A stretch of DNA of 64,000 nucleotides. It comes from Amycolatopsis pittospori. GTDB lineage: Bacteria > Actinomycetota > Actinomycetes > Mycobacteriales > Pseudonocardiaceae. The DNA is taken from NCBI RefSeq assembly GCF_013870525.1, contig NZ_JACBXD010000027.1, positions 1-64,000 on the forward strand, written 5' to 3'. Of this stretch, positions 8,077 to 16,310 are shown in pieces (the stretch's first letter is position 1; each line of letters begins with the position of its first letter). The notes beneath the pieces are model-generated. The model had not been told where the DNA came from and did not search any database. It saw nothing but the letters and a program-made list of their open reading frames with translations. The position numbers were made by a program, and so were the translations under genes.

Positions 8077-9213
8077 ATGAGCCTTGGCGAGGAACGGGAG
8101 CTAGTGCCGCTGGGAGCCGGCTTCGACGTGGCGAAGCGCGGTTACAGCCGTGCGCAGGTCGACGAACATCTCGAGCGGCTGGACGCCGATCTGAAGATGC
8201 TCACCGCCGATCGCGATGCCGCCATCGGGCAGGCGGGCGACCTGGCACGGCAGCTGGAGATCGCGCGCGGCGAGATCGCCGATCTGCGCGGCCAGGTCGA
8301 CAGGCTCGCCCAGCCGCCGACGAGCGTCGAGGGTCTTTCCGAGCGCCTGCAGCGCATGCTGCGGCTGGCGCAGGACGAGGCCGCCGACACGAAGGCGCGC
8401 GCCGAAGCCGAAGCCGGGCACATCCGTGCCAAGGCGGAGACCGACGCGAGCGCCATGCGCGCCCGCTACGAGCAGCTGCTCAACGAGCTCGATCTCCGTC
8501 GCAAGGAGATGGAGGCCGAGCACCGCGGGGTGCTGGAGACGGCGCGCGCCGAGGCCAAGGACATCACCGACAAGGCGAAGGCCGAACGCGACAAGCTCGA
8601 CGCCGAGTCGCAGCAGCGCCGCACCCAGGTCGAAGAGGACTTCGAGATCGCGATGGCCTCGCGGCGCACCGAAGCCATGCACGCGCTGGCCGAGCAGGAG
8701 GCCGCGAGCAAGGCCGAGGCCGCCCGCCGGGTCCGCGAAGCCACCGAGGACGCCGCCACGATCCGCGCGAAGGTCCTCGAAGAGGAGACGACGGCGAAGG
8801 CGGACATCGAACGCCGTCAGCGGGAGTCCGTCGCCGACGCCAACAAGCGCAAGCAGGACTCGATCACCGAGGCCAACGCCAGGCTCGCCGAGGCGGCCGA
8901 CGAGGCACGCCGCCGTGTCCGGCAGGCCACCGAGGAGTCCAACCGGCGGATCACCCAGGCCACCGAACGGGTGGAAGCGCTCCGCAAGGTGCGCTCCAGC
9001 CTGGCCGAGCAGGTCCGCACCGCGCGGACCGCGCTCGCCGAGGCGACCCATGTCCTCGGCGACGAACCGCACGTCCCGGCGGATCTCAAGGGGAAGCCGT
9101 CGCCCGACTCGGAGGCCACGGTCCAGATCCGGACGTCCGATGTGCCGAAGGCCACATCAGGCGCGAAGCCTTCACCTCGACCTGCGGCAGCGCAGAAACC
9201 AACTGGCGAGTAA
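8077..9213 (+). CDS. filP: FilP/Scy-like DivIVA-domain coiled-coil protein
   Basis: A 378-residue cytoskeletal protein. A short DivIVA-like head (GFDVAKRGYSRAQVDEHLERL, about 14-34) is followed by a second conserved block ending LQRMLRLAQDEAADT and then a long Ala/Glu/Arg-rich coiled coil to about residue 330, with a Pro-rich tail. This is the architecture of Streptomyces FilP, an intermediate-filament-like protein that stiffens hyphae and binds DivIVA; such proteins are often mislabelled cellulose-binding. Position supports this: in Streptomyces filP and scy sit next to the epimerase, thiolase and meaB genes, as here. Separate Scy and FilP roles cannot be told apart from this one copy. Confidence 0.8.
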   Translation: MSLGEERELVPLGAGFDVAKRGYSRAQVDEHLERLDADLKMLTADRDAAIGQAGDLARQLEIARGEIADLRGQVDRLAQPPTSVEGLSERLQRMLRLAQDEAADTKARAEAEAGHIRAKAETDASAMRARYEQLLNELDLRRKEMEAEHRGVLETARAEAKDITDKAKAERDKLDAESQQRRTQVEEDFEIAMASRRTEAMHALAEQEAASKAEAARRVREATEDAATIRAKVLEEETTAKADIERRQRESVADANKRKQDSITEANARLAEAADEARRRVRQATEESNRRITQATERVEALRKVRSSLAEQVRTARTALAEATHVLGDEPHVPADLKGKPSPDSEATVQIRTSDVPKATSGAKPSPRPAAAQKPTGE

Positions 9214-9319
9214 CCTTCTCACCCGACCGAGCTCACGACGGCCTGCGGGCCCGTCGTCGAGCGGTTATCGTCGCTGCTCGCGTGCGTGCGCGGGCTGAGG
9301 AGATCGGTGGAGGTTGCGG

Positions 9320-9769
9320 ATGGCTGCATATCGGACCGTGGTCGTGGGCACGGACGGATCGGATTCCTCGTTCGCCGCGGTCGACCGCGCGGCGGGCGTC
9401 GCCGGAGACTCCGGAGCGACCCTGGTCGTCGTGTGCGCCTACTACCCCGCCAACAAGGGCGACGTGGAGAAGGCGCAGGACGTCCTCGGTGACGAGGCCT
9501 ACCAGGTCGTCGGCTCCGCCCCGGCCGAGGACACGCTGCTGTCCGCCCGGGACCGGGCCGCCAAGGCCGGCGCGAAGAACATCGAGACCAAGGCCGTCGT
9601 CGGCGACCCCGTCGACGCACTGCGCAAGGTCGTCGCGGACCACTCCGCCGACCTGCTGGTGGTCGGCAACCGCGGCCTGAACACTCTCGCGGGCCGCATC
9701 CTGGGCTCCGTGCCGTCCGAGGTCGCGCGGAAGTCCGGGGTGGACGTGCTCATCGTCCACACCACCTAA
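9320..9769 (+). CDS. Universal stress protein (UspA family)
   Basis: A 149-residue single-domain Usp. The N-terminal strand and Asp (TVVVGTDGSDSS) and the C-terminal nucleotide loop (VVGNRGLNTLAGRILGSVPS, the G-2x-G-9x-G-S pattern) indicate an ATP-binding member. The ATG at 9320 is preceded by GGTGGAGG. Its stop codon shares a base with the start of the adenylyl cyclase gene (TAATG at 9767-9771), so the two proteins are translationally coupled; some mycobacterial Usp proteins bind cAMP, which makes the pairing suggestive. Confidence 0.92.
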   Translation: MAAYRTVVVGTDGSDSSFAAVDRAAGVAGDSGATLVVVCAYYPANKGDVEKAQDVLGDEAYQVVGSAPAEDTLLSARDRAAKAGAKNIETKAVVGDPVDALRKVVADHSADLLVVGNRGLNTLAGRILGSVPSEVARKSGVDVLIVHTT

Positions 9770-10944
9770 TGGCCGATTCCGGCGAGCCCGCACCCGACGC
9801 GCTGCAACAGCGCCTCGAACGGATCCTGCTCGGCGGGCGACGCAAGTACACCCGGCTCGAAGTCGCCGAGAAGGCAGGCGTTCCCGAAGAACGCTCTCGG
9901 CGGCTTTGGCGCGCCCTGGGCTTCGCGACCGTCGAGGACGACGAGGTCGTCTTCACCGACGCCGACATCGAAGCGATCCGCACCGCCGACCAGCTGATGA
10001 ACTCGGGTCTGATCGACCCGAGCATCGAGCTGGCGGTGACCCGCGCGCTGGGCCAGCACCTTTCGCGGCTCGCGGAATGGCAGGTCCACATGCTGTGGAC
10101 GATGATCACCGAGAACAAGGACGTCGGCACCAGCGAACGCCAGATCGCGCGGCTCGTCGACCGGCTGCTGCCGGAACTGGAACAGGTGCAGAACTTCGTC
10201 TGGCGGCGGCATCTCGCGGCCTACTCCGGCCGCGCGTTCGCGTCGTCGGACGAAGATCTCGCAGCCAGGACCGAGGTCGTCGGATTCGTCGACATGGTCG
10301 GCTACACCCGACTGACCAGGCAAATCGGTGAAGACGAACTGAGCGCCGTCCTGGACCGCTTCGAATCCGTCGCCACCGAAGTGGTCGCCGAACACCACGG
10401 GCGGATCGTGAAAATGATCGGCGACGAGGTCCTGTTCGTCGCCGACTCCCCCGTCGACGGCGCCGAGATCGCCCTCGCCCTGTCCGAACGCGCCGACACC
10501 GACGAGACCCTGCCCGCCGTACGCGCCGGCATGGCCTCGGGACGGATCCTCAGCCGCTTCGGCGACGTCTACGGCTCGGTCGTGAACCTCGCCGCCCGCC
10601 TCACCTCGACCGCCCGGCCGGGCACCATCCTGATCGACAAGGAACTCGCCGCCGAACTCTCCGATCTCGAGGAGTACGAGGTGCGGACCCGGCGGCCGGT
10701 GTCGGTGCGGGGCTACAACCGGCTACGGCCTTCTTCGCTGCGAAGGGCACGAGACAGGCCTTCGGGCATGTTCGCTTCCTCGCAGCAGTTGGCGGCCGAG
10801 ATGCTGGGGCTGGCTCCTGGCGTCGTTCCCGCTTCGGAGCCTCCGGAGCTGGACGAGCTCGCCGAAGAGATCGAGGACGCTACGGCGGACTCGTTGCCGC
10901 CTCGACCACGGCCTCGGCCTCGGTCGAAGCGGCGGCGTCGCTGA
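9769..10944 (+). CDS. Class III adenylyl cyclase with pH-sensing-type regulatory domain
   Basis: A soluble 391-residue cyclase making cAMP from ATP. The N-terminal 160 residues are helical and match the autoinhibitory domain of Mycobacterium tuberculosis Rv1264, which responds to pH. The catalytic domain spans about 165-325. Metal ligands are Asp175 (GFVDMVGYT) and Asp219; the adenine-selecting pair is Lys215 and Asp266 (VKMIGDE, FGDVYGS); transition-state residues are Asn273 and Arg277 (NLAARL). All catalytic residues are present, so it should be active as a homodimer. The tail is Pro/Arg-rich and basic, beyond the family norm. It overlaps the Usp gene by one base. Confidence 0.93.
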   Translation: MADSGEPAPDALQQRLERILLGGRRKYTRLEVAEKAGVPEERSRRLWRALGFATVEDDEVVFTDADIEAIRTADQLMNSGLIDPSIELAVTRALGQHLSRLAEWQVHMLWTMITENKDVGTSERQIARLVDRLLPELEQVQNFVWRRHLAAYSGRAFASSDEDLAARTEVVGFVDMVGYTRLTRQIGEDELSAVLDRFESVATEVVAEHHGRIVKMIGDEVLFVADSPVDGAEIALALSERADTDETLPAVRAGMASGRILSRFGDVYGSVVNLAARLTSTARPGTILIDKELAAELSDLEEYEVRTRRPVSVRGYNRLRPSSLRRARDRPSGMFASSQQLAAEMLGLAPGVVPASEPPELDELAEEIEDATADSLPPRPRPRPRSKRRRR

Positions 10945-10963
10945 TCGCTCGTCTCATCGCGGC

Positions 10964-10980
10964 AGCAAGGGACCTTTGCT
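10964..10980. terminator. Short palindrome between convergent genes
   Basis: agcaagggacctttgct is a near-perfect 8-bp hairpin (one G-T pair) between the cyclase stop (10944) and the ProA-like stop (11004). A role in termination is inferred from position. Confidence 0.45.
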
Positions 10981-11003
10981 ATCGCCCTCGGACCAGCGCG
11001 AGG

Positions 11004-12236
11004 TCAGGCGGGCAGGACGGCGTACTGGCGCACGTAGAGGTCGGTGTAGGTGACCGGGCCACGCGGGCCGGGGACCTTGTCCAGGTTGATGCCGGTCTCG
11101 GGGACGGCGAGGAGCTTGAAGCCGTCGAGCAGGCGGGTCGGAGCGTTCCAGAAGACACCGGTGCCGGTGTAGGCGTCGAAGAACGCGTCGGCGGCTTCGC
11201 TGGATTCGGTGGCGATGCCGGCGGCGAGGCCGGAGGTCTGCTCGTTGGCGATCTCGGCCGCTTCGGGCAGGCTCGCGACCTTCGCGACGGTGACGGTGGC
11301 TTCGCGGTCGGAGTCGAGCGCCCATTCGTAGCCGATGGCGTGCTCGTGCGGGGCGAGCGAAGGCGTGACGCCGCGCTCGGCCAGGGCACCGGAGATGCCG
11401 GGCCAGACGCGGTCGTGGGCGCCCTCGTGGATCAGCAGCAGGTTCAGACGGTTGCAGACGCCGAGCCGGTCGAGGCTGTTGAAGACCAGATCGCGCACCT
11501 TGTCGGTGTCGGCCGCTTCGTCGATGTACAGCACGCCACCGCCGTCGGCGTGGGCCAGCGTGCGGACGCCGTGGACGGCCGCCTCGGTGGCCAGCGCGCG
11601 GGTGCTGTCGCCGCTGCCGCGCAGGATCACGAGCGGCACCGGCGCGGGGAAACGCACCAGCGCGGAAGCCGCTTCGCGTTCGGCGCGTGGCACCAGCTGG
11701 ATGACGTCCGGGTCGATGCCGGCCTCGGCGAGCGCGGGGGCGATCACGGTCTCGCGCAGGCGCTGAGCCGAGCCGAGCGCGGCCGAGCCGGTGCGGAGCA
11801 CGCCGCCGTTGCGGGACTTCACCAGCTGCGAGGCGACGTCGACGGTGACGTTCGGACGCGCCTCGTAGTTCGCGCCGATCACGCCGACCGGGCGGCGACG
11901 TTCCACCAGCCGCAACCCACCATCCAAAGTGGACACGTCGACGGAGCGCTCCTGGTGCGGCGCACCGGCCAGCAGACGGAGCTGCTCGGCCATACCGGTC
12001 AGGCGCTCGGGCGTGATGGTGAGCCTGTCGAGCAGACCCGCGCTCATCCCGTCCTCGCGCGCCTTGGCGATGTCGGCCTGGTTCGCCTCGAGCACGACGT
12101 CGGCGTGCTCGACCAGTTTGCCGGCCATGGCGTTCAGCGCGGCGTCGATCGCCTCCGCGGAAGCGGCGGCCAGCGACGGGGCGGCCCGTTTCGCCGATCG
12201 AGCGCATTCCTCGACGGCCTTGGCGACCTCGTCCAT
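11004..12236 (-). CDS. proA: Glutamate-5-semialdehyde dehydrogenase-like aldehyde dehydrogenase
   Basis: A 410-residue member of the ProA branch of aldehyde dehydrogenases, which reduces glutamyl-5-phosphate with NADPH in proline synthesis. The family motif YEARPNVTVDVASQLVKS is at about 124-141 and the catalytic Cys is 261 (RLGVCNRLNLLLIH). Several blocks are drifted from the usual consensus: the nucleotide loop reads LRTGSAALGS and the TGxGNCHVYVD region reads HADGGGVLYID. It is not linked to proB. It may therefore be a paralogue with another semialdehyde substrate. Start ATG 12236 follows AAGGAG. Confidence 0.75.
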   Translation of the reverse strand: MDEVAKAVEECARSAKRAAPSLAAASAEAIDAALNAMAGKLVEHADVVLEANQADIAKAREDGMSAGLLDRLTITPERLTGMAEQLRLLAGAPHQERSVDVSTLDGGLRLVERRRPVGVIGANYEARPNVTVDVASQLVKSRNGGVLRTGSAALGSAQRLRETVIAPALAEAGIDPDVIQLVPRAEREAASALVRFPAPVPLVILRGSGDSTRALATEAAVHGVRTLAHADGGGVLYIDEAADTDKVRDLVFNSLDRLGVCNRLNLLLIHEGAHDRVWPGISGALAERGVTPSLAPHEHAIGYEWALDSDREATVTVAKVASLPEAAEIANEQTSGLAAGIATESSEAADAFFDAYTGTGVFWNAPTRLLDGFKLLAVPETGINLDKVPGPRGPVTYTDLYVRQYAVLPA

Positions 12237-12288
12237 CTGGTGACTCCTTCCGCGCGGAACGAGCCACCAGTGTGCCGTACCGCCCAGG

Positions 12289-13005
12289 TCAGGCGACGGT
12301 CGGCTCCAGCAGCCACAATCCGCCCGCGAAGAGGCAGCTGACCGTCAGCACGGCCATCACCAGCACCCACAGCACCGGAGGCACCGCGGTGAGCCTGCCG
12401 AGCTGATCGGCGTCGGAATCCCGCGCCGCGCCCCGGCGCCGTTTGATCTGCAGCTCGATCACCGGCCGGACGCCGCCGAACAACAGGAACCAGGTCAGCA
12501 GGTAGACGAAGATCGCCTGGAACCACGACGGCGCCACCAGCGCGACCAGTCCGAGCACCACCGAGCTGGTGACCACGGCGAACACGCCATAGGTGTTGCG
12601 CACCATCACCAGCACGCCGAGCAGCATCAGCGCCATCACGATCAGCACCATGGTGATCAGATCCGACGACAGCAGCCCGGCGAACACCAGCCCGAGCACC
12701 GCGGCCGCCGGATACCCGGCCAGCGCGGTGAAGGCCATCCCCGGTCCCTCGGGTTTGCCCCGGGAGACGGTGACGCCGGACGTGTCCGAGTGCAGTTTGA
12801 TCCCCTGCAGCCGCCTGCCGACGAGTATCGCGGCCAGCGCGTGCCCTGCCTCGTGGACGAGCGTGATCAGGTTACGGGCGATCCGCCACGGCCTGCCCGA
12901 GACCACGACGAGCAGCGCCAGACCACCGGTGACCAGGGTGATCGTGCCGGGCGGGGTGGACTGGGCGATGTCGGAAACCGTTTCGGCGGGAGACGAGCTC
13001 ACCAC
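12289..13005 (-). CDS. M50-family membrane metallopeptidase
   Basis: A 238-residue multi-pass membrane protein with the zinc motif HEAGH at 51-55 at the start of a membrane helix, followed by about five further hydrophobic segments. It belongs to the M50B-like (PF13398-type) proteins, distant relatives of site-2 proteases; the substrate is unknown. GTG at 13005 or 13002 is the start and no clear ribosome site decides. The AlkA-like gene ends 72 bases upstream on the same strand. Confidence 0.8.
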   Translation of the reverse strand: MVSSSPAETVSDIAQSTPPGTITLVTGGLALLVVVSGRPWRIARNLITLVHEAGHALAAILVGRRLQGIKLHSDTSGVTVSRGKPEGPGMAFTALAGYPAAAVLGLVFAGLLSSDLITMVLIVMALMLLGVLVMVRNTYGVFAVVTSSVVLGLVALVAPSWFQAIFVYLLTWFLLFGGVRPVIELQIKRRRGAARDSDADQLGRLTAVPPVLWVLVMAVLTVSCLFAGGLWLLEPTVA

Positions 13006-13077
13006 ACCAGCTCACCACAAGCCGGGTTCGTCCCGTGTCAGGTGGTCAGGGAACCCCCGTTCTCCCGCATGCGAGAC

Positions 13078-13980
13078 TCACCGGTCGTTCCGCAGGGCGA
13101 AGGCCACCCAGCTGCGGAACGGCCGCCACGACGCGGCGAGTTCCTCCAGCTCCTCCGGCTGTGCCAGCGGCAGGTCGTACGCGGCCCGCATCGCCTCCTG
13201 CAGCCGAGGCTCGTCGCCGGGGAAGACGTCCGGATGCCCGGCGCCCCGGATCAGGATCAGCTGTGCGGAGAACGGTCCGATCCCCGGCAGCCGTTGCAGC
13301 CACCGCAACGCGTCCGGCACCGGCATGGCACGCAGATAGGCGGCGTCGAGCAGACCGTCCTTGGCGGCGTTCGCCACCGCGCGCAGCCGCTCGACCTTCA
13401 CCTCGGGCACCCCGGGGCGGATCCCCACTCCGGCCACGACGTCGGGCGCCGGGAACGACATGAGGATCTGCCCGCCGACGTCGACCGGCCTGCCGAACTC
13501 CTCGGCCAGCCGCTTCTTGACGGTGGCCGCCTGCTTCATCCCCGTCCGGTGGCTCAGGATCGCCCAGCAGGCCGCCTCGTACGGCGAAGAGAACAGGACC
13601 GGCCGCGACCCCGGGAAGTCCTGCTGAAGACGGCGCACGACGGGATCCGTCGTGCCGACATGGGAGAAACCGACGCCGTCGATGTCCACCGAGAGGATCC
13701 GCCGCACCTGCGCGGCGACCTCGCCGGCGAGCCCTCCGCCGGCGAAGACCTCGACTTCGATCGAGCCGGGCGATCTCTGTCTGATGGCCGCTCCGACATG
13801 TTCCCAGCCCGCTTCGGCGGGGAAGGCGAGGCGCAAGGTGCCGGGTTCGGCGGCGGCGTCGGTGCGGCACGCGGGCGGGAAACCGGTCAGGAACCGGATG
13901 GACTGATCGAGGTCGAACGGGCCGCGTACCGGGACGCGGATGGTGGTCGAAGCGGTGTGCTGGAGGATCGAGCCGATCAT
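13078..13980 (-). CDS. AlkA-type DNA-3-methyladenine glycosylase II
   Basis: A 300-residue base-excision repair enzyme that removes alkylated bases. The C-terminal HhH-GPD fold shows the hairpin LPGIGPFSA at 231-239 and the catalytic Asp at about 256 (VFPGDEPRL), with the AlkA N-terminal domain before it. It lacks the Ada methyl-acceptor domain and the zinc-binding cysteines found in fused forms. The ATG at 13980 is preceded by GAAGGAG. It is divergent from the methyltransferase gene. Confidence 0.88.
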   Translation of the reverse strand: MIGSILQHTASTTIRVPVRGPFDLDQSIRFLTGFPPACRTDAAAEPGTLRLAFPAEAGWEHVGAAIRQRSPGSIEVEVFAGGGLAGEVAAQVRRILSVDIDGVGFSHVGTTDPVVRRLQQDFPGSRPVLFSSPYEAACWAILSHRTGMKQAATVKKRLAEEFGRPVDVGGQILMSFPAPDVVAGVGIRPGVPEVKVERLRAVANAAKDGLLDAAYLRAMPVPDALRWLQRLPGIGPFSAQLILIRGAGHPDVFPGDEPRLQEAMRAAYDLPLAQPEELEELAASWRPFRSWVAFALRNDR

Positions 13981-14123
13981 TTTCGTGCTCCTTCGGCTGG
14001 GGAACGGCGACTCCCTCCGACGTTAGAGACGGCCACCGACAGTTTCGGGTCGTGGCGGCGGGAATGTCGCGAACGGGCCGGTCATGGCAGATTCTCGGGT
14101 GACCACCGTGAAGGGAGAGACCG

Positions 14124-14894
14124 ATGCCGGACAACCACGAACGTCTCGTGAGCCTGCTGCGGCCGGGCTCCGCGTCCGCCGAGGCGAGCGAAGGTTTTCT
14201 TGATCTGCTGGGCGAAATCCCGCAGGCGGGCCCGCCGACCGGACTCGCGCAGCGCCTGATGCGCACCTCCGCCGTGCCGATGATCTACGAGCACTACTGG
14301 CGTCCGACGCTGGGCAGGGTCGCGAAAGGACTCACCGGGCCGAGCATGGAGGACGAGGTCCGCATCGCCCTCGAAGCGCTCGCCCTGCGTCCCGGCCAGG
14401 TCGCGCTGGACGTGGCCTGCGGCACCGGCCGGTTCACCCGCGCGTTCGGCGAGGCCGTCGGCCCGGACGGGCTGTCGATCGGGCTGGACGGTTCGGTCAC
14501 CATGCTGGAGAAGGCGCTCGCCGCTCCCAGCCCGCCCTCGGTGACCTACCTTCGCGCCGACGCCGTCGATCTGCCGCTCGCGGATTCCACTGTGGACGCC
14601 GTCTGCTGCTTCGCCGCGCTGCACATGTTCGCCGATCCCAATGCCGCGCTGGACTCGTTCGCACGCGTGCTGAAACCGGGCGGTTCGCTGGTGTTGCTGA
14701 CCAGCGCACGGCACAGCGATCAGCCGTTGCGGCTCGCGGACACCGTCCTCGGCAGGGTGAGCGGACAGCGGATGTTCGACCGCGGCGAGATCACGATGAA
14801 GCTGTTCCGGCGTGGCTTCGACCGCGTCAACGAGCGGTACTCCGGCGTCACGCAAATCGTCACGGGCGAGCTACCGGTTAACATCCGGCCATGA
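14124..14894 (+). CDS. Class I SAM-dependent methyltransferase
   Basis: A 256-residue methyltransferase of the type 11 group. The SAM loop is ALDVACGTGRFT (about 93-104), the acidic ribose-binding residue falls in SIGLDGS, and motif IV region is AVCCFAALHMF. The substrate is unknown. An N-terminal helical stretch of about 60 residues precedes the fold. The stop overlaps the next start by 4 bases (ATGA at 14891-14894), so it is coupled to the amidohydrolase. Ribosome site GGGAGAG precedes the ATG. Confidence 0.88.
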   Translation: MPDNHERLVSLLRPGSASAEASEGFLDLLGEIPQAGPPTGLAQRLMRTSAVPMIYEHYWRPTLGRVAKGLTGPSMEDEVRIALEALALRPGQVALDVACGTGRFTRAFGEAVGPDGLSIGLDGSVTMLEKALAAPSPPSVTYLRADAVDLPLADSTVDAVCCFAALHMFADPNAALDSFARVLKPGGSLVLLTSARHSDQPLRLADTVLGRVSGQRMFDRGEITMKLFRRGFDRVNERYSGVTQIVTGELPVNIRP

Positions 14895-16219
14895 TCCGCT
14901 CTGAGCACGCTTCGCCGATTCCCCCCGACGACAGCTACCTCCGCTCGCTGGTCGAAGCGACCGCGGAAGCCGTCGCCGCGGCCGAGCCCCTCGGCTCGCC
15001 GCACGACGGCGCGGATTCCGCCACGCGGGACGCCGTCAGCACCGAGATCCACGCGCTGACGGCGGAATTGGTGGGACTGAGCCAAGATCTGCACGCTCAT
15101 CCGGAGGAGGGATTCGCCGAGCACCGTTCGGTTCGCGCGCTCGGCGATCTGCTCGAACGGCACGGCCACGACGTGACGATCGGCGCGGGCGGACTGGACA
15201 CCGCGCTGGTCACGAGCACTCCCGGAAGCGGTCCGCATATCGCGGTCCTCTCCGAGTACGACGCGCTTCCCGGGCTCGGCCACGGCTGCGGGCACAACGT
15301 CATCTGCACCGCGGGCGCGGGCGGTTTCCTGGGCGCGGCGGCGGTCGCCGAACGGCTCGGCGGCCGGGTCTCGCTGATCGGCACGCCGGCGGAGGAAGGC
15401 GGTGGCGGCAAGGAAACGCTGGCCCGCGCGGGCGTTTTCGACGACATCGACGCCGTCGTCATGCTGCATCCCTTCAGCCACGACATCGCGATGCACCCGT
15501 TCCTCGGCAGGCGCCAGCTCGAAATGGTGTTCACCGGCGTCGGCGCGCACGCGTCGGCACAGCCGTTCATGGGACGCAACGCGCTCGACGCCGCCGTCGC
15601 CGCGTACCAGGGCGTCGCGGCGCTTCGGCAGCATCTGCCCTCCAGCGACCGCGTCCACGGCGTCTTCACCGACGGCGGCGCGCGGCCGAACGTCGTACCC
15701 GAACGCGCCGCGCTGCTGTTCTATCTGCGGTCCGCGCAACCGGACACGCTGCGCGATCTCGCGGAGCGGGTTTCGGCGGTGGCCCGCGGCGCGGCGGAGA
15801 TGACCGGCTGCGGCGTCGAACTGCACTGGGACGGGCAACCGGCGTATCTGCCGATCCGGTTCAACACCACACTCGCCGGCCGCTGGTCGGTGCACCAGGT
15901 CGATGCCGGGCGCAAACCGCTGCCGCCGGGGATCGTGCCCGAGTTCCTCACCGGTTCGACGGATCTCGGCAACCTTTCCTACCGGATGCCGGCGATCCAC
16001 CCGATGATCGCCATCGCCGGACCGACGACCGCCTTGCACACCAAGGAGTTCGCCGCGGCGGCCGGTTCGCCCGACGGCGATCGCGCGGTCGTGGACGGCG
16101 CGATGGGACTGGCGATGACCGCGGTCGACTACTTGGCGGACACGAAACTCCGCACCGCCGTGCACGAAGAGTTCGAGGCTTCGGGCGGCGCTTTGGACGT
16201 CCCGGCCTTCTTCGACTGA
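14891..16219 (+). CDS. M20-family amidohydrolase/metallopeptidase
   Basis: A 442-residue cytoplasmic zinc hydrolase of the M20D group, which cleaves N-acyl amino acids, aminobenzoyl-glutamate or small peptides. Metal-binding motifs are HGCGHN at 131-136, the catalytic Glu pair in GTPAEEGGGGKE (about 164-175) and HPFSHDIAM; the lid domain with GVGAHASAQP follows. About 50 extra residues precede the catalytic domain. Coupling to a methyltransferase suggests a shared small-molecule substrate, which cannot be named. Confidence 0.88.
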   Translation: MIRSEHASPIPPDDSYLRSLVEATAEAVAAAEPLGSPHDGADSATRDAVSTEIHALTAELVGLSQDLHAHPEEGFAEHRSVRALGDLLERHGHDVTIGAGGLDTALVTSTPGSGPHIAVLSEYDALPGLGHGCGHNVICTAGAGGFLGAAAVAERLGGRVSLIGTPAEEGGGGKETLARAGVFDDIDAVVMLHPFSHDIAMHPFLGRRQLEMVFTGVGAHASAQPFMGRNALDAAVAAYQGVAALRQHLPSSDRVHGVFTDGGARPNVVPERAALLFYLRSAQPDTLRDLAERVSAVARGAAEMTGCGVELHWDGQPAYLPIRFNTTLAGRWSVHQVDAGRKPLPPGIVPEFLTGSTDLGNLSYRMPAIHPMIAIAGPTTALHTKEFAAAAGSPDGDRAVVDGAMGLAMTAVDYLADTKLRTAVHEEFEASGGALDVPAFFD

Positions 16220-16310
16220 GCGGAGCCTGAGGTTTCTCAGGTAATTCTTCTCAGCAAAGCCCAGGGGATTTCCACAGGAAGCTCACAAGTACGGGCGCGA
16301 ATCTGGTGCC

